From: Oceanisphaera arctica
GTDB lineage: Bacteria; Pseudomonadota; Gammaproteobacteria; Enterobacterales; Aeromonadaceae
Assembly: GCF_002936955.1 (NCBI RefSeq)
Contig: NZ_MPZM01000008.1
Location: forward strand, 1-64,000
DNA length: 64,000 bases
Direction of reading: 5' to 3'
The translations under genes and the position numbers were made by a program. The notes beneath the pieces were generated by a model. The model saw nothing but the letters and a program-made list of their open reading frames with translations. It was not told the DNA's origin and did not search any database. Position 1 is the first letter of the stretch, and every line of letters starts with the position of its first letter. This document shows, in pieces, positions 30,771 to 39,340 of the stretch.

Positions 30771-31694
30771 ATGGAGCAGGTCTATCACCACCGACTACCC
30801 AAATTAAGTAACATACTGTCATTTGAAACCGCCGCCAAAACCGGCAGCCTGGCCAGCGCCGCCGAGTGCCTGTGCATCACCCCCGCGGCGGTCAGCCAGC
30901 AAATCCGCCAGCTGGAAGAACACCTGGGGGTCAAACTGTTTGTGCGATCCAAAAGCGGCGTCGAGCTGACCGAACCGGGGATCAGCTATCTCGCCTTTGC
31001 CCAGGAAGCCTTCGAAACCCTGCGCGTGGCCCAGCAGAACATGGCCCAATATCAGGGTGATCACACCCTGACCCTCACCGCCCTGCCCGCCCTGGCATCC
31101 CGCTGGCTGATGCCGCGCCTCTATCAATGGATGGACAGGCATCCGGAAATCGATCTTCGTATTCAGGCCACCCACAGCCTGACCGACTTCAATACCAACC
31201 CCACCGACTTCTACCTTTCATTCGGGGACGAGCATTATCCCCAGCAGGACAAGATAGAACTGTTTCGTGATTCGGTGATCCCGGTTTGCAGCCCCGGCCT
31301 GCTCCAGGCCCCAGCGCCGCTGGACAACCCGGAACAGCTGTTCGACTACCCCATGATCCATGTGGACTGGGGACGTGACGGGCGTTTTCTGCCGGACTGG
31401 AGTGAATGGCTGCTGGCGGCCAACATCACCACCCGACCGCCCAACCCGGGGCCTTCGTTCAATCTGTCGGCCATGGCGATAGACGCCGCCGTCGCGGGCC
31501 GGGGGATCTTGCTGGGGCAGCAATCGCTTATCCGCGAAGAGCTGCAACAGGGCAAACTGGTCGCGCTGTCATCGCTGGCACTGCCGCTCAACAAGTCCTA
31601 CTTTCTGATTTATCCCAAACGCATTCTGAACAAACCCAAGGCACAGGAACTGCTGGACTGGCTGCGACAACAGGCCGATAGCGACCGAACGTAA
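30771..31694 (+). CDS. LysR-family regulator divergent from the oxygenase
   Basis: GcvA-type LysR regulator of 307 residues: N-terminal HTH (about 8-65, with LSNILSFETAAKTGSLASAA and ITPAAVSQQIRQLEEHLG) and a periplasmic-binding-like effector domain. ATG 30771 has GAGAG seven bases upstream; the frame begins earlier at 30735. Divergent placement suggests it controls the oxygenase and transporter genes. The intergenic stretch around 30640-30690 is AT-rich with TTAACC-type dyads that could be its site. Confidence 0.88.
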   Translation: MEQVYHHRLPKLSNILSFETAAKTGSLASAAECLCITPAAVSQQIRQLEEHLGVKLFVRSKSGVELTEPGISYLAFAQEAFETLRVAQQNMAQYQGDHTLTLTALPALASRWLMPRLYQWMDRHPEIDLRIQATHSLTDFNTNPTDFYLSFGDEHYPQQDKIELFRDSVIPVCSPGLLQAPAPLDNPEQLFDYPMIHVDWGRDGRFLPDWSEWLLAANITTRPPNPGPSFNLSAMAIDAAVAGRGILLGQQSLIREELQQGKLVALSSLALPLNKSYFLIYPKRILNKPKAQELLDWLRQQADSDRT

Positions 31695-31746
31695 CACCAG
31701 TGACATTAAGCATCTGATTATATTGAAACTTGCGGTACCAGAGGCA

Positions 31747-31915
31747 ACACCGAGTTGTCTGTAGACGGCACCAACAGGCCACGCCGGAGCATCAAGGAGG
31801 ACAAAGGGATCTGCTCAGCCGACCCTCCGCGCCAAGGATGGCGCGGCGGAGCCTACATGGAAGTATTTACGGCGAGTCGGCGGAGCGGGCCCTTTGTCCG
31901 GGATTGATATGACAC
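31747..31915. repeat. Structured intergenic repeat, copy B (inverted, different centre)
   Basis: Inverse orientation to copies A, C and E. GGACAAAGGG..CTGCTC.GCCGAC (31799-31822) pairs with GTCGGCGGAGC..GGGCCCTTTGTCC (31877-31899), and the distal part (31747-31799) matches the right ends of the other copies. The centre is unrelated to theirs but again holds hairpins with GGA loops: CGCGCC-AAGGAT-GGCGCG (31828-31845) and TAC-ATGGAA-GTA. It lies between the convergent LysR and tRNA-Pro genes. Nothing else is seen in 31695-31983. Confidence 0.85.
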
Positions 31916-31983
31916 TCAAGCAAATCGATTGTTATTGTTAATGGAGCTGGCGTGAAAATCAGATGTGCGGAAACCGGAAAACA

Positions 31984-32013
31984 AAAAAGGCTCACCGAGT
32001 GGTGAGCCTTTTT
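31984..32013 (-). terminator. Intrinsic terminator of tRNA-Pro
   Basis: AAAAAGGCTCACC-GAGT-GGTGAGCCTTTTT is a strong stem with a T-run on either strand. It lies nine bases beyond the tRNA 3' end on the minus strand. Confidence 0.88.
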
Positions 32014-32021
32014 CATGAATC

Positions 32022-32098
<77 letters not shown>

Positions 32099-32160
32099 TC
32101 AACGGGGCGAGAATTTACAGAAATGGCGATATTGTTGCAAGCTATTTTTAAGCGCTGGCA

Positions 32161-32850
32161 CTATTTAGGTCCCAGCAGCCGCAGGCTCCAGTCCGACACC
32201 CGTCCCTCGGCCAGATAAGCTGCCGCTTTTTCACGCCAACTGACTGATAAACAGTCTGATTCAACCAACTCCTGTAACGCCGAACGCTCGAAGGCCTGAT
32301 TGAACACAATATCGCCGACCCGCCTCACCGGCATCTGCGGACAGGGCCTGTCGACCAGTGTCATTTCGGCCTCCGGACTCACTTCGCCTTCTTCCAGTAC
32401 CCGCAGCAACCAGCCCGTTCGACCATTGGCCTGCACCAGTACCGAGAAAAAATCATAACCGAAGCGGGCATTGAGCTTGTAGCAGGGCGAACGCGGCTGG
32501 CTTATCTGGATCAGGGCTTGGTCCAGCCGGTAGATATCTCCGATGCAGGCCTCCGTTTCCTGCAGACCAGTGCCGGAAATATTCTCGCCAAACGCCCCCG
32601 GCGCCAGCAGCGCGTGCGAACCGGTCAGCCCCATGCCCTGAAACCAGCTGCGCCAGAAGTCGTAATGCTCTCGCGGGTAGTAATGCAGCGCCCGCTCGGG
32701 CCCACCGTGAAAATGGCCTGAGACCTGAGTATCGTCACTCAACCCGGTCAGGCTGCAGAATTGCCGGGTATTAACCGGTCGTTTATCGATGGCACTGCTG
32801 ATGTGCGGGTTCAGCATGGCCGGCTGGCCCGCCAGTATCTTCACATGCAT
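32161..32850 (-). CDS. yiiM: MOSC-domain protein YiiM
   Basis: Molybdenum-cofactor-sulfurase C-terminal domain protein of 229 residues; YiiM in E. coli reduces 6-N-hydroxylaminopurine with Moco. Visible features are GRP-like [33 protein letters not shown] near residue 45-70, [11 protein letters not shown] and the conserved cysteine in [17 protein letters not shown] 32850 has GGGAGG five bases upstream. It stands alone between the tRNA gene and the divergent binding-protein gene. Confidence 0.92.
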   Translation of the reverse strand: MHVKILAGQPAMLNPHISSAIDKRPVNTRQFCSLTGLSDDTQVSGHFHGGPERALHYYPREHYDFWRSWFQGMGLTGSHALLAPGAFGENISGTGLQETEACIGDIYRLDQALIQISQPRSPCYKLNARFGYDFFSVLVQANGRTGWLLRVLEEGEVSPEAEMTLVDRPCPQMPVRRVGDIVFNQAFERSALQELVESDCLSVSWREKAAAYLAEGRVSDWSLRLLGPK

Positions 32851-32970
32851 GATGACCTCCCTATGGCCCTGAAAACAATGAGATTAAGGAAACGTCCTGT
32901 CAGGCAGGCGGATTCAGTCTATAACAAAGTATGGGCTCACTCATTACGGGATCATCAAGGATCGACCGCC

Positions 32971-33825
32971 ATGAAGAGATTGCTGCTATCGCTGCTCGCT
33001 CTGTTCAGCCTGTCTGCACAGGCGGCATTGACGGTCAATATTCCCCTGCCGGAGCCCGCTCCGCCCCTGTATCCCTACTATCGGCAATTGCTGGCCCTGG
33101 CGCTGGAAAAGAGCGGCGAAGACTTTACCATTCATCAGATAGTGCTGAACGAACCCCTGCAGCGGCTGGCGCAGAGGTTGCTCACTGGCAAACCGATTAA
33201 CCTGCTCTGGATGGGCACCTCTGACAAATACGAGCAGGCGCTGCTGCCGGTACGGGTGCCGCTGCTGCGCGGCCTGTCCGGATTTCGGCTACTGCTGATC
33301 AACCAGACCCGGCAACAGGAATTCAGCCGGGTGCAGAGCCTGAGTGAGCTGGCGGCCTTTACCGGTGTGCAGGGCATCGGCTGGAGCGATATCGATATTC
33401 TCAAGCAGGCGGGACTGAACATCAGCGCTGCCCCCCAAGACACCATTCTGGACATGCTGAACCGTAACCGGCATGTGGATTATTATCCGCGCGGCCTGGT
33501 GGAGGCCCAGGTCGAGCTGGTCGTCGCCACCGGGCAATATCCGCTGCTGATGGCCGAGCCCCGCTTGCTGCTGCACTATCCCTTCGCCATCTACTTTTTC
33601 GTCAGCCCCGAATATCCCGCGCTGGCCGAGGCCCTCGAGCGGGGACTGGGCCGGGCCTACATGGATGGCAGTTTCATGGCCCTGTTCGAGCAGTATCCAC
33701 CGATCCGCGCCAGCCTGCCGGTGCTGCAACAGCCGCGGTTACGACTGGAGCTTGCCAACCCCTTCCTGACCGACGCCACCCGCCGGATACCGGCGCAGTA
33801 CTGGCACCCGGCCGCCCGGCCTTGA
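32971..33825 (+). CDS. Orphan periplasmic substrate-binding-like protein
   Basis: Secreted 284-residue protein. A signal peptide (MKRLLLSLLALFSLSAQA) is followed by a domain that resembles type II periplasmic binding proteins (INLLWMGTSDKYEQALLPVRVPLLRG, then DYYPRGLVEAQVELV). No permease or ATPase adjoins it, so it is not clearly part of a transporter; such solo proteins are often listed as transporter substrate-binding domain or sensor-like proteins. The start ATG 32971 has AAGGA 11 bases upstream. The upstream in-frame extension to 32761 overlaps yiiM and is rejected. Confidence 0.75.
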   Translation: MKRLLLSLLALFSLSAQAALTVNIPLPEPAPPLYPYYRQLLALALEKSGEDFTIHQIVLNEPLQRLAQRLLTGKPINLLWMGTSDKYEQALLPVRVPLLRGLSGFRLLLINQTRQQEFSRVQSLSELAAFTGVQGIGWSDIDILKQAGLNISAAPQDTILDMLNRNRHVDYYPRGLVEAQVELVVATGQYPLLMAEPRLLLHYPFAIYFFVSPEYPALAEALERGLGRAYMDGSFMALFEQYPPIRASLPVLQQPRLRLELANPFLTDATRRIPAQYWHPAARP

Positions 33826-33884
33826 AAAACAGCCGCCGGCTGTTCACTATCATTGAGTCATGATCCTCAATGGAGTCACATCCG

Positions 33885-34874
33885 GTGAAAATCGCCTTTT
33901 TCAGTAGTCAGCCTTATATGCAACACCCCTTCGACGAGCACAATCGGGACTACGGCTTCGACATCACCTGGTTCGACGCCCGACTGGAAGCACACACAGC
34001 AGCGCTTTGCCGGGGTTTTGATGCGGTCTGTGTCTTCGTCAACGACAAGCTGGATGCCGACGTCATCAACACCCTGGCCTCGGCCGGCGTCGGCATCATC
34101 GCCCTGCGCTGTGCCGGCTACAACAATGTGGATCTGGAGGCGGCCAGCGCCGCCGGCATCCAGGTAGTGCGGGTGCCGGCCTATTCGCCGGAAGCGGTAG
34201 CCGAGCACACTGTGGGGCTGATGCTGACCCTCAACCGCCATATTCACAAGGCCTACCAGCGCACCCGGGATGCCAATTTCTCGCTCAACGGCCTGGTCGG
34301 CTTCAACATGCACGGCAAGACTGCCGGCATCATCGGCACCGGCAAAATAGGCATGGCCACCCTGCGCATCCTGCAGGGCCTGGGCATGACACTGCTGGTG
34401 CACGACCCGGTAGAAAACCCCGAGGCGCTGCCGCTGGGCGCCCGTTACGTCCCCCTCGAACAACTGTTCCGCGAAGCCGACGTGATCAGCCTGCACTGTC
34501 CGCTGCTGCCGGAAAATTACCATCTGCTGCGCCACGACAGCTTCGAACAAATGAAAGACGGCGTCATGATCATCAACACCAGCCGGGGCGGCCTGCTCCA
34601 CGCCCAGGACGCCATCGCCGCCATCAACAGCGGCAAAATCGGCGCCCTGGGGCTGGACGTTTATGAGGAAGAGGAAAACCTGTTCTTCAGCGACAAGTCC
34701 TGTGAAATCATCCATGATGACACCTTTCATCTATTGTCGACCTATCCCAACGTGCTTCTGACCGGCCATCAGGCGTTTCTGACTCACGAGGCGCTCGCCG
34801 CCATCGCCCACATCACCCTGGACAACCTGCAACGACTGTCCCGCAACGAACCTTGTGATAATCAAATCAATTAA
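33885..34874 (+). CDS. ldhA: D-lactate dehydrogenase (NAD-dependent, fermentative)
   Basis: Reduces pyruvate to D-lactate. The 329-residue product is the D-2-hydroxyacid dehydrogenase fold, closely like E. coli LdhA: ALRCAGYNNVDLEAA, RVPAYSPEAVAEHTVGLML, NAD loop GIIGTGKIG, INTSRGGLL (Arg), and GHQAFLTHEAL with catalytic His. GTG 33885 is chosen since GGAG lies nine bases upstream and homology starts there (VKIAFFSSQ); ATG 33870 has no ribosome site. It is followed after nine bases by the HslJ-like lipoprotein gene, in the order ldhA-hslJ also seen in E. coli. Confidence 0.95.
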   Translation: MKIAFFSSQPYMQHPFDEHNRDYGFDITWFDARLEAHTAALCRGFDAVCVFVNDKLDADVINTLASAGVGIIALRCAGYNNVDLEAASAAGIQVVRVPAYSPEAVAEHTVGLMLTLNRHIHKAYQRTRDANFSLNGLVGFNMHGKTAGIIGTGKIGMATLRILQGLGMTLLVHDPVENPEALPLGARYVPLEQLFREADVISLHCPLLPENYHLLRHDSFEQMKDGVMIINTSRGGLLHAQDAIAAINSGKIGALGLDVYEEEENLFFSDKSCEIIHDDTFHLLSTYPNVLLTGHQAFLTHEALAAIAHITLDNLQRLSRNEPCDNQIN

Positions 34875-34883
34875 GGAGTCTTT

Positions 34884-35291
34884 ATGAAAACAACCCTCGT
34901 CGCCGCCACTGCCCTGCTGCTGACCGCCTGTAGCGGCGGCCTCAAGGTGGTCGAATCCGACCTGCAGCATCACCACTGGAATCTGACCGCCATTAACGGC
35001 ACCCCCGTCGACCCGGAGATCAAGTCGGATCTGGAAATTGCCGAGCACTTCACCATCAACGGCATGGCCGGCTGTAACCGCTTCTTCGGCAGCGCCACCC
35101 TGGAGCAGGGTCGCCTGAAAGCCGATCCCCTGGCCAGTACCAAGATGGCCTGCGGCCCGGCGGCGCAGCAAGTGGAAACCGCCGTGCTGCAAACCCTGGG
35201 CGAGGGCGCTACCGTCAACAACCAGGGCCAGCAGCTGGAGCTGGTCGGCGAGCAATACACCCTGACCTATCAACTGGCCGACTGGATGTAA
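34884..35291 (+). CDS. hslJ: META-domain lipoprotein, HslJ-like
   Basis: 135-residue protein with a lipoprotein signal (LLLTACSGG, lipobox Cys at residue 16) and one META domain (about 28-130) with HHWNLTAING, GMAGCNRFFGSATL and ACGPAAQQVETAVLQTL. E. coli HslJ is a heat-inducible lipoprotein linked to novobiocin tolerance. AAGGAG lies six bases before the ATG. Adjacent to ldhA, probably one transcript with ldhA and trxC. Confidence 0.88.
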   Translation: MKTTLVAATALLLTACSGGLKVVESDLQHHHWNLTAINGTPVDPEIKSDLEIAEHFTINGMAGCNRFFGSATLEQGRLKADPLASTKMACGPAAQQVETAVLQTLGEGATVNNQGQQLELVGEQYTLTYQLADWM

Positions 35292-35293
35292 CC

Positions 35294-35728
35294 ATGATCG
35301 AGCACTTTCTGATCTGCCCCACCTGTCAGGCCAAGAACCGGGTTCCCGGCGAACGGCTGCAGCAGACGCCTCAGTGCGGTAAATGCAAAGAATCCCTGCT
35401 GCCGCCCCAACCGCTGACACTGGACGGCCCCAAACTGGATCGGCTGCTGGCGAACGAAACCCTGCCGCTGGTGCTCGACTTCTGGGCCCCCTGGTGTGGC
35501 CCCTGCCAGAGCATGGCGCCGGTGTTTACCGCCGCCGCCGGCGAGGTGAGTGGCCGGCTGCGGCTGGCCAAGCTGGATACCGAGGCCCATCAGGCGGCGG
35601 CATCCCGCTTCGGAATTCGTTCCATCCCTACCCTGGTCGCCTTCAAGCAGGGCAAGGAAATCGCCCGCCAGTCCGGCGCGCTGTCGGCCGGCCAACTACG
35701 ACAGTGGCTGCAGAGCCTGCCGGTGTAA
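35294..35728 (+). CDS. trxC: Thioredoxin 2
   Basis: Zinc-binding cytoplasmic thioredoxin of 144 residues. The N-terminal zinc finger has CPTC and CGKC pairs (about 8-30); the thioredoxin domain carries the WCGPC redox site in FWAPWCGPC and the cis-proline region IRSIPTLVAF. It starts two bases after the HslJ-like stop, so is probably co-transcribed. In E. coli trxC is under OxyR; I see no OxyR site. Confidence 0.96.
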   Translation: MIEHFLICPTCQAKNRVPGERLQQTPQCGKCKESLLPPQPLTLDGPKLDRLLANETLPLVLDFWAPWCGPCQSMAPVFTAAAGEVSGRLRLAKLDTEAHQAAASRFGIRSIPTLVAFKQGKEIARQSGALSAGQLRQWLQSLPV

Positions 35729-35845
35729 AGGGTAAGACAAACAGGCGCTGTCCGAGAAAAAAGTCTGAGGAAGAAATTGAGCAGGCGATCATGGATTATC
35801 AGACCGGCAAACTGGTATAAGGAGGTTTTTATTCCTGTGGAATGC

Positions 35846-36265
35846 ATGATGGATCAACTCGAACAACAGCGCCTGGCGCGCATCCTGAATCAGACGCTCA
35901 GCATCGCCCTGGTGGGAGCCTCCAACCGACCGGAGCGGGCCAGCTATCAGGTGATGGAATATCTGCTGCAACAGGGGTATCAGGTTCATCCTATCAACCC
36001 GCAACTGGCCGGCGCCATCATCCTCGGTCAGACCTGTGTCGCGGAGCTGGACGAGCTGGACCAGCCGGTGCAGCTGATCAACGTATTTCGTCGAGGGGAG
36101 TTTGCCGCCGATATCGCGCTCGAGGCCATAGAGCATGACGCCCTGTGTCTGTGGCTGCAGGAGGGGGTTCAGAGCACGGCGGCAGCCGAATCCGCCGCCG
36201 AGGCCGAACTGGAATACGTCGAGGATCTCTGCATCAAGAAGGTACACCGGCAACTGCTGGGCTAG
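35846..36265 (+). CDS. yccU: CoA-binding domain protein YccU
   Basis: Rossmann-type CoA-binding protein of 139 residues. SIALVGASNRPERASYQVMEYLLQQGY is the nucleotide-binding start, followed by HPINPQLAGAIILGQ and a C-terminal VEDLCIKKVH. Function unknown. The start is uncertain: ATG 35846 or 35849 fit the family, while GTG 35837 has GGAGG upstream. Between trxC and this gene (35750-35820) an open frame with protein-like composition but no start codon ends in DYQTGKLV; see findings. Confidence 0.88.
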   Translation: MMDQLEQQRLARILNQTLSIALVGASNRPERASYQVMEYLLQQGYQVHPINPQLAGAIILGQTCVAELDELDQPVQLINVFRRGEFAADIALEAIEHDALCLWLQEGVQSTAAAESAAEAELEYVEDLCIKKVHRQLLG

Positions 36266-36281
36266 CCGCCATATCCATTCC

Positions 36282-36319
36282 AAACACAACAAAGGGGCCA
36301 AGGCCCCTTTGTTGTGTTT
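36282..36319. terminator. Bidirectional terminator between yccU and the PCu(A)C gene
   Basis: AAACACAACAAAGGGGCC is followed directly by its complete complement (18-bp perfect stem). Convergent genes end on each side, and A/T tracts on both flanks allow termination both ways. Confidence 0.85.
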
Positions 36320-36331
36320 GCTTTACTGCCA

Positions 36332-36802
36332 TCAGTGCTGATGGTGCTCTTGCGGCTCTGTCGGCTCCGCATCCACCGCTACTTCCACCTCTATGGTACC
36401 GGCCTCTTTGAAATGCAGGGTCAGCGGAAAGCGCTCGCCGGCGGCCGGCACCTGCTTCAGACCCATCAGCATCAGGTGATGGCCGCCAGGCGCCAGCGTC
36501 TGCTCGCCACCGGCCGGGATCACCAGCTCGTCCAGCTGGCGCATCTTCATCAGGTCGCCGTCCTTGATGTGGGTATGTATTTCCACTTTTTCCGCGACCG
36601 GGCTCTCGGCGCTCAGCAGCACATCTTCCGCCTCACCCTGGTTGGTGACCGTCAGGTAGGCCACGCCGGTGGTGGCGACCGGCGGCAGCGGCCGGCTCCA
36701 GGGATGGCCGATATCCAGATCACCGCCATGATAGCTGTGGGCAGAAACCACCGCGGATCCCAACAACAGGGCCGTGGCCAGCAGGGTGCGTAATGGTGCC
36801 AT
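36332..36802 (-). CDS. Periplasmic copper chaperone PCu(A)C
   Basis: Cu(I)-binding protein of 156 residues, delivering copper for cytochrome oxidase assembly. A signal peptide (about 1-21) precedes the domain. The H(M)x10Mx21HxM-type motif is visible: EIHTHIKDGDLMKM then GGHHLMLMGL. The C-terminus is an acidic and His-rich tail (EPQEHHQH), which may also bind copper. No cytochrome oxidase or SCO gene is adjacent. Confidence 0.9.
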   Translation of the reverse strand: MAPLRTLLATALLLGSAVVSAHSYHGGDLDIGHPWSRPLPPVATTGVAYLTVTNQGEAEDVLLSAESPVAEKVEIHTHIKDGDLMKMRQLDELVIPAGGEQTLAPGGHHLMLMGLKQVPAAGERFPLTLHFKEAGTIEVEVAVDAEPTEPQEHHQH

Positions 36803-36890
36803 TTTTTTATTCCTTTCAGACGATTAGGATCCGTTCATTGTAAGTAAGTTGCCGGCAATTTCCATCCGGCATTACGCCATCGGCACCCAC

Positions 36891-36919
36891 AAAAAGGCCG
36901 GGGCATCAGCCCCGGCCTT
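36891..36919 (-). terminator. Terminator after the NhaC-type remnant
   Basis: AAGGCCGGGGC-ATCA-GCCCCGGCCTT forms an 11-bp stem; on the minus strand it is followed by TTT, 30 bases beyond the antiporter stop. Confidence 0.82.
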
Positions 36920-36949
36920 CAATACCAGAAACAACTTCTCTGTGTCGGC

Positions 36950-37690
36950 TTAGCTGGCCACATCCGCGGCCTTGGTGACGGACACATCTTGCGTATCGTC
37001 CGCCGGACTGTCTTCCGCCCGTTTGCCCAGCACTCGCAGGCCCATCGCCATGGCCAGGGCACAGATGGCGATACCCAGCCACCAGGGCAGACCATAGGCC
37101 ACCGGCACTATGCCGAACAGGGTGGCGATAACGCCCACGAAAAGCGCGTAGGGCAACTGAGTCCGCACATGCTCAACCAGGCCACAGCCGGAGGCCATGG
37201 CGGCCAGCAGCGTGGTTTCCGCCAGCGGCGAGCAGTGGTCACCCCAGACGGCACCGGCCAGCACCGCCGCCACCGAGGCATAGAAGAGGTGCATAAACTC
37301 GGGGTCACCGGCCAGCCCGTGATGCAGCAATACCGCCCAGGCCAGCGGCATCATGATACCCATGACGCCCCAGGACGAGCCGGTGGCGAAGGCGGTAAAG
37401 GCCATCATCAGTATGGTGATCGGCAGCAGCATGGATTGCACCCCCTCGAACCAGTAATGGGCGGCTTCGTCCATGCTCAGCAGTCGCTGCGCCTGGGTCA
37501 TGATCAGCGCCACCAGGGTGCTGAGCAGAGAGCCCCACATCATGGCGGTGAAAGAGTCTCCATTGCCAAACACATCACGCAGGCTGTACTCGGCGGGGTG
37601 GCCCAGCTCTTCCATGCCGGTATACCAGTGCCAGCACGATGGCCAGCAATGCCGGCACCACCGACATCCAGGCGGCAATGGCCGGGCTGC
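36950..37690 (-). pseudogene. Broken NhaC-family Na+/H+ antiporter
   Basis: From about 37615 to 36950 the minus strand encodes the C-terminal half (about 221 residues) of an NhaC-family antiporter: AFATGSSWGVMGIMMPLAWA, WGDHCSPLAETTLLAAMASGC and HVRTQLPYALFVG. Just upstream (37690-37620), in a reading frame shifted by one base, the strand reads SPAIAAWMSVVPALLAIVLA, which looks like the N-terminal membrane segment of the same family. Between the two parts, the roughly 200-250 residues expected in a full-length protein (about 480) are missing. No start codon or promoter is evident because the sequence runs directly into the truncated puuC. Not functional as a transporter. Confidence 0.82.
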
Positions 37691-38957
37691 CCGTAAACAA
37701 GTCATACAGAAGCTGGCCGACCTGGTCGAGCAACACGCCGAAGAGCTGGCTCTGCTCGAGACCCTGGACATGGGCAAGCCCATCGGCGACAGCCTGAATG
37801 TGGACCTGCCCGCCGCCATCAACTGCCTGCGCTGGAACGCGGAAGCCATCGACAAGGTGTACGGCGAAGTGGCCCCCACCGGCACCGACAGCCTGGGGTT
37901 GATCACCCGAGAGCCACTGGGAGTGGTGGCCGCCATAGTACCGTGGAATTTTCCACTGATGATGTCCTGCTGGAAAATCGCCCCGGCGCTGGCCGCCGGT
38001 AATGCGGTGATCCTCAAGCCCTCGGAAAAGTCACCGCTCAGCGCCATTCGGCTGGCGGCCCTGGCCCGGGAAGCCGGCATTCCCGACGGTATCTTTCAGG
38101 TGTTACCGGGCTTTGGTCACACCGTCGGCAAGGCGCTGGTACTGCATCCGGACGTCGACGCCCTGGCCTTTACCGGCTCGACCCAGGTCGGCAAGCTCCT
38201 TACTCAGTACGCGGGCGAGTCCAACCTGAAGCGCACCTTCATGGAATGCGGCGGCAAGAGCGCCAACATCGTCTTTGCCGATGCGGGGAATCTGGACAAG
38301 GTGGCGAGGGAAGCCGCCCAGGCCATCTTCTTTAACCAGGGCGAGGTGTGCATCGCCGGTTCCCGCCTGCTGGTGGAAAACAGCATTCGCGAGGAACTGG
38401 TCGAGCGTATCATCACCTACGCCAAAGACTGGCAGCCGGGCAATCCGCTGGATCCGGCAAGCGCCATGGGCGCCATCGTCGATGCAACCCAGCTCGACGG
38501 CATCCGCAGTCATGTGGCCAGGGGCATAGAGCAAGGTGCCCGCCTGCAAGTCGGCGGCGAGCCGGTGCTGACCGACGGCGGCGGTTGCTACTTTCCGCCG
38601 ACGGTGTTCGATCGGGTCGACAACCATCAGGCCCTGGCCCGAGAGGAAATCTTCGGCCCTGTGCTGGCGGTAATCGGCTTCGACAACGCCGATGAGGCGA
38701 TTGCCATCGCCAACGACTCACCCTACGGGCTGGCGGTGTCGGTCTGGACCCAGAATCTGGACAAGGCGCTGAACACGGTGCTGAACACGGCGCGGCGACT
38801 GGAGTCGGGGCAGGTTTATGTCAACAACTACGCCGGTGGCGACATGACGGTACCCTTCGGCGGGGCCAAGCAATCCGGCAACGGCCGGGACAAGTCGTTG
38901 CACTCGCTAGCGGAATACAGCCAGATCAAGACCACCTGGATTGCCCTCGGGAGCTGA
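37689..38957 (+). pseudogene. puuC: 5'-truncated aldehyde dehydrogenase PuuC
   Basis: About 422 residues of gamma-glutamyl-gamma-aminobutyraldehyde dehydrogenase (full length about 495), starting at KQVIQKLADLVEQHAEELAL. The catalytic parts are present: PWNFPLMM, ECGGKSANIVF with the general base Glu and NQGEVCIAGSR with the nucleophilic Cys, and the C-terminal MTVPFGGAKQSGNGRDKS. The first 70 or so residues, part of the NAD-binding domain, and the start region are absent; the sequence before 37680 is the opposite-strand antiporter remnant. An open frame reaches back to 37473 but that part has no similarity. A deletion joined two divergent genes at their 5' ends (inference). Confidence 0.85.
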
Positions 38958-38990
38958 TACCAAACAAATGATCTATTTCATTTCTGTGTA

Positions 38991-39286
38991 AACGTCGGAC
39001 AAAGGGCCCGCTCCGGCGACCCGCTCAGGTAAATGACACTCACAGTTTCAGCCCACTGCGAACATTCACTGGATGTTCGGTCAGGCTGAAACCGTTCGTC
39101 ACGGCGAGACAAGCTCGCCCCCTCTACGCTCAACACATGATATCTGACCGCCAGGGACGGCAGAAATGCCAACATAGCAGGAGCACTTGTTGGCCCTGTC
39201 ATGTGATGGTCGACGGAGCAGATCCCTTTGTCCTCCTTGATACTGCGGAGTCGCCTGTTGGCGCCGTCTGCGGGCAACACGGTGTT
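38991..39286. repeat. Structured intergenic repeat, copy C (full length)
   Basis: One of two long copies with the full core. Closing arms are GGACAAAGGG..GCTCCGGCGACC (38997-39021) and GGTCGACGGAGC..CCCTTTGTCC (39208-39233). Inside are a GAACATTC-ACTG-GATGTTC hairpin, a GGCGAG...CTCGCC hairpin and the cloverleaf-like core with hairpin GCCAACA...TGTTGGC at 39168-39194. It lies between the convergent puuC remnant and puuR. The gap 38958-39303 holds nothing else. Confidence 0.88.
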
Positions 39287-39303
39287 CAGAAAGCAGGATA
39301 AAC

Positions 39304-39334
39304 AAATCGGGCTCCTTCATGGAGCCCGATTTTT
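39304..39334. terminator. Terminator between repeat copy C and puuR
   Basis: AAATCGGGCTCC-TTCAT-GGAGCCCGATTTT, a 12-bp stem with a T-run on the plus strand; on the minus strand it lies seven bases after the puuR stop. Confidence 0.8.
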
Positions 39335-39340
39335 GTCTGT

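Noticed and set aside
38991-39286. CRISPR array
   Set aside because: The recurring sequences are dispersed over 30 kb, not regularly spaced with unique spacers, and no cas genes are present.
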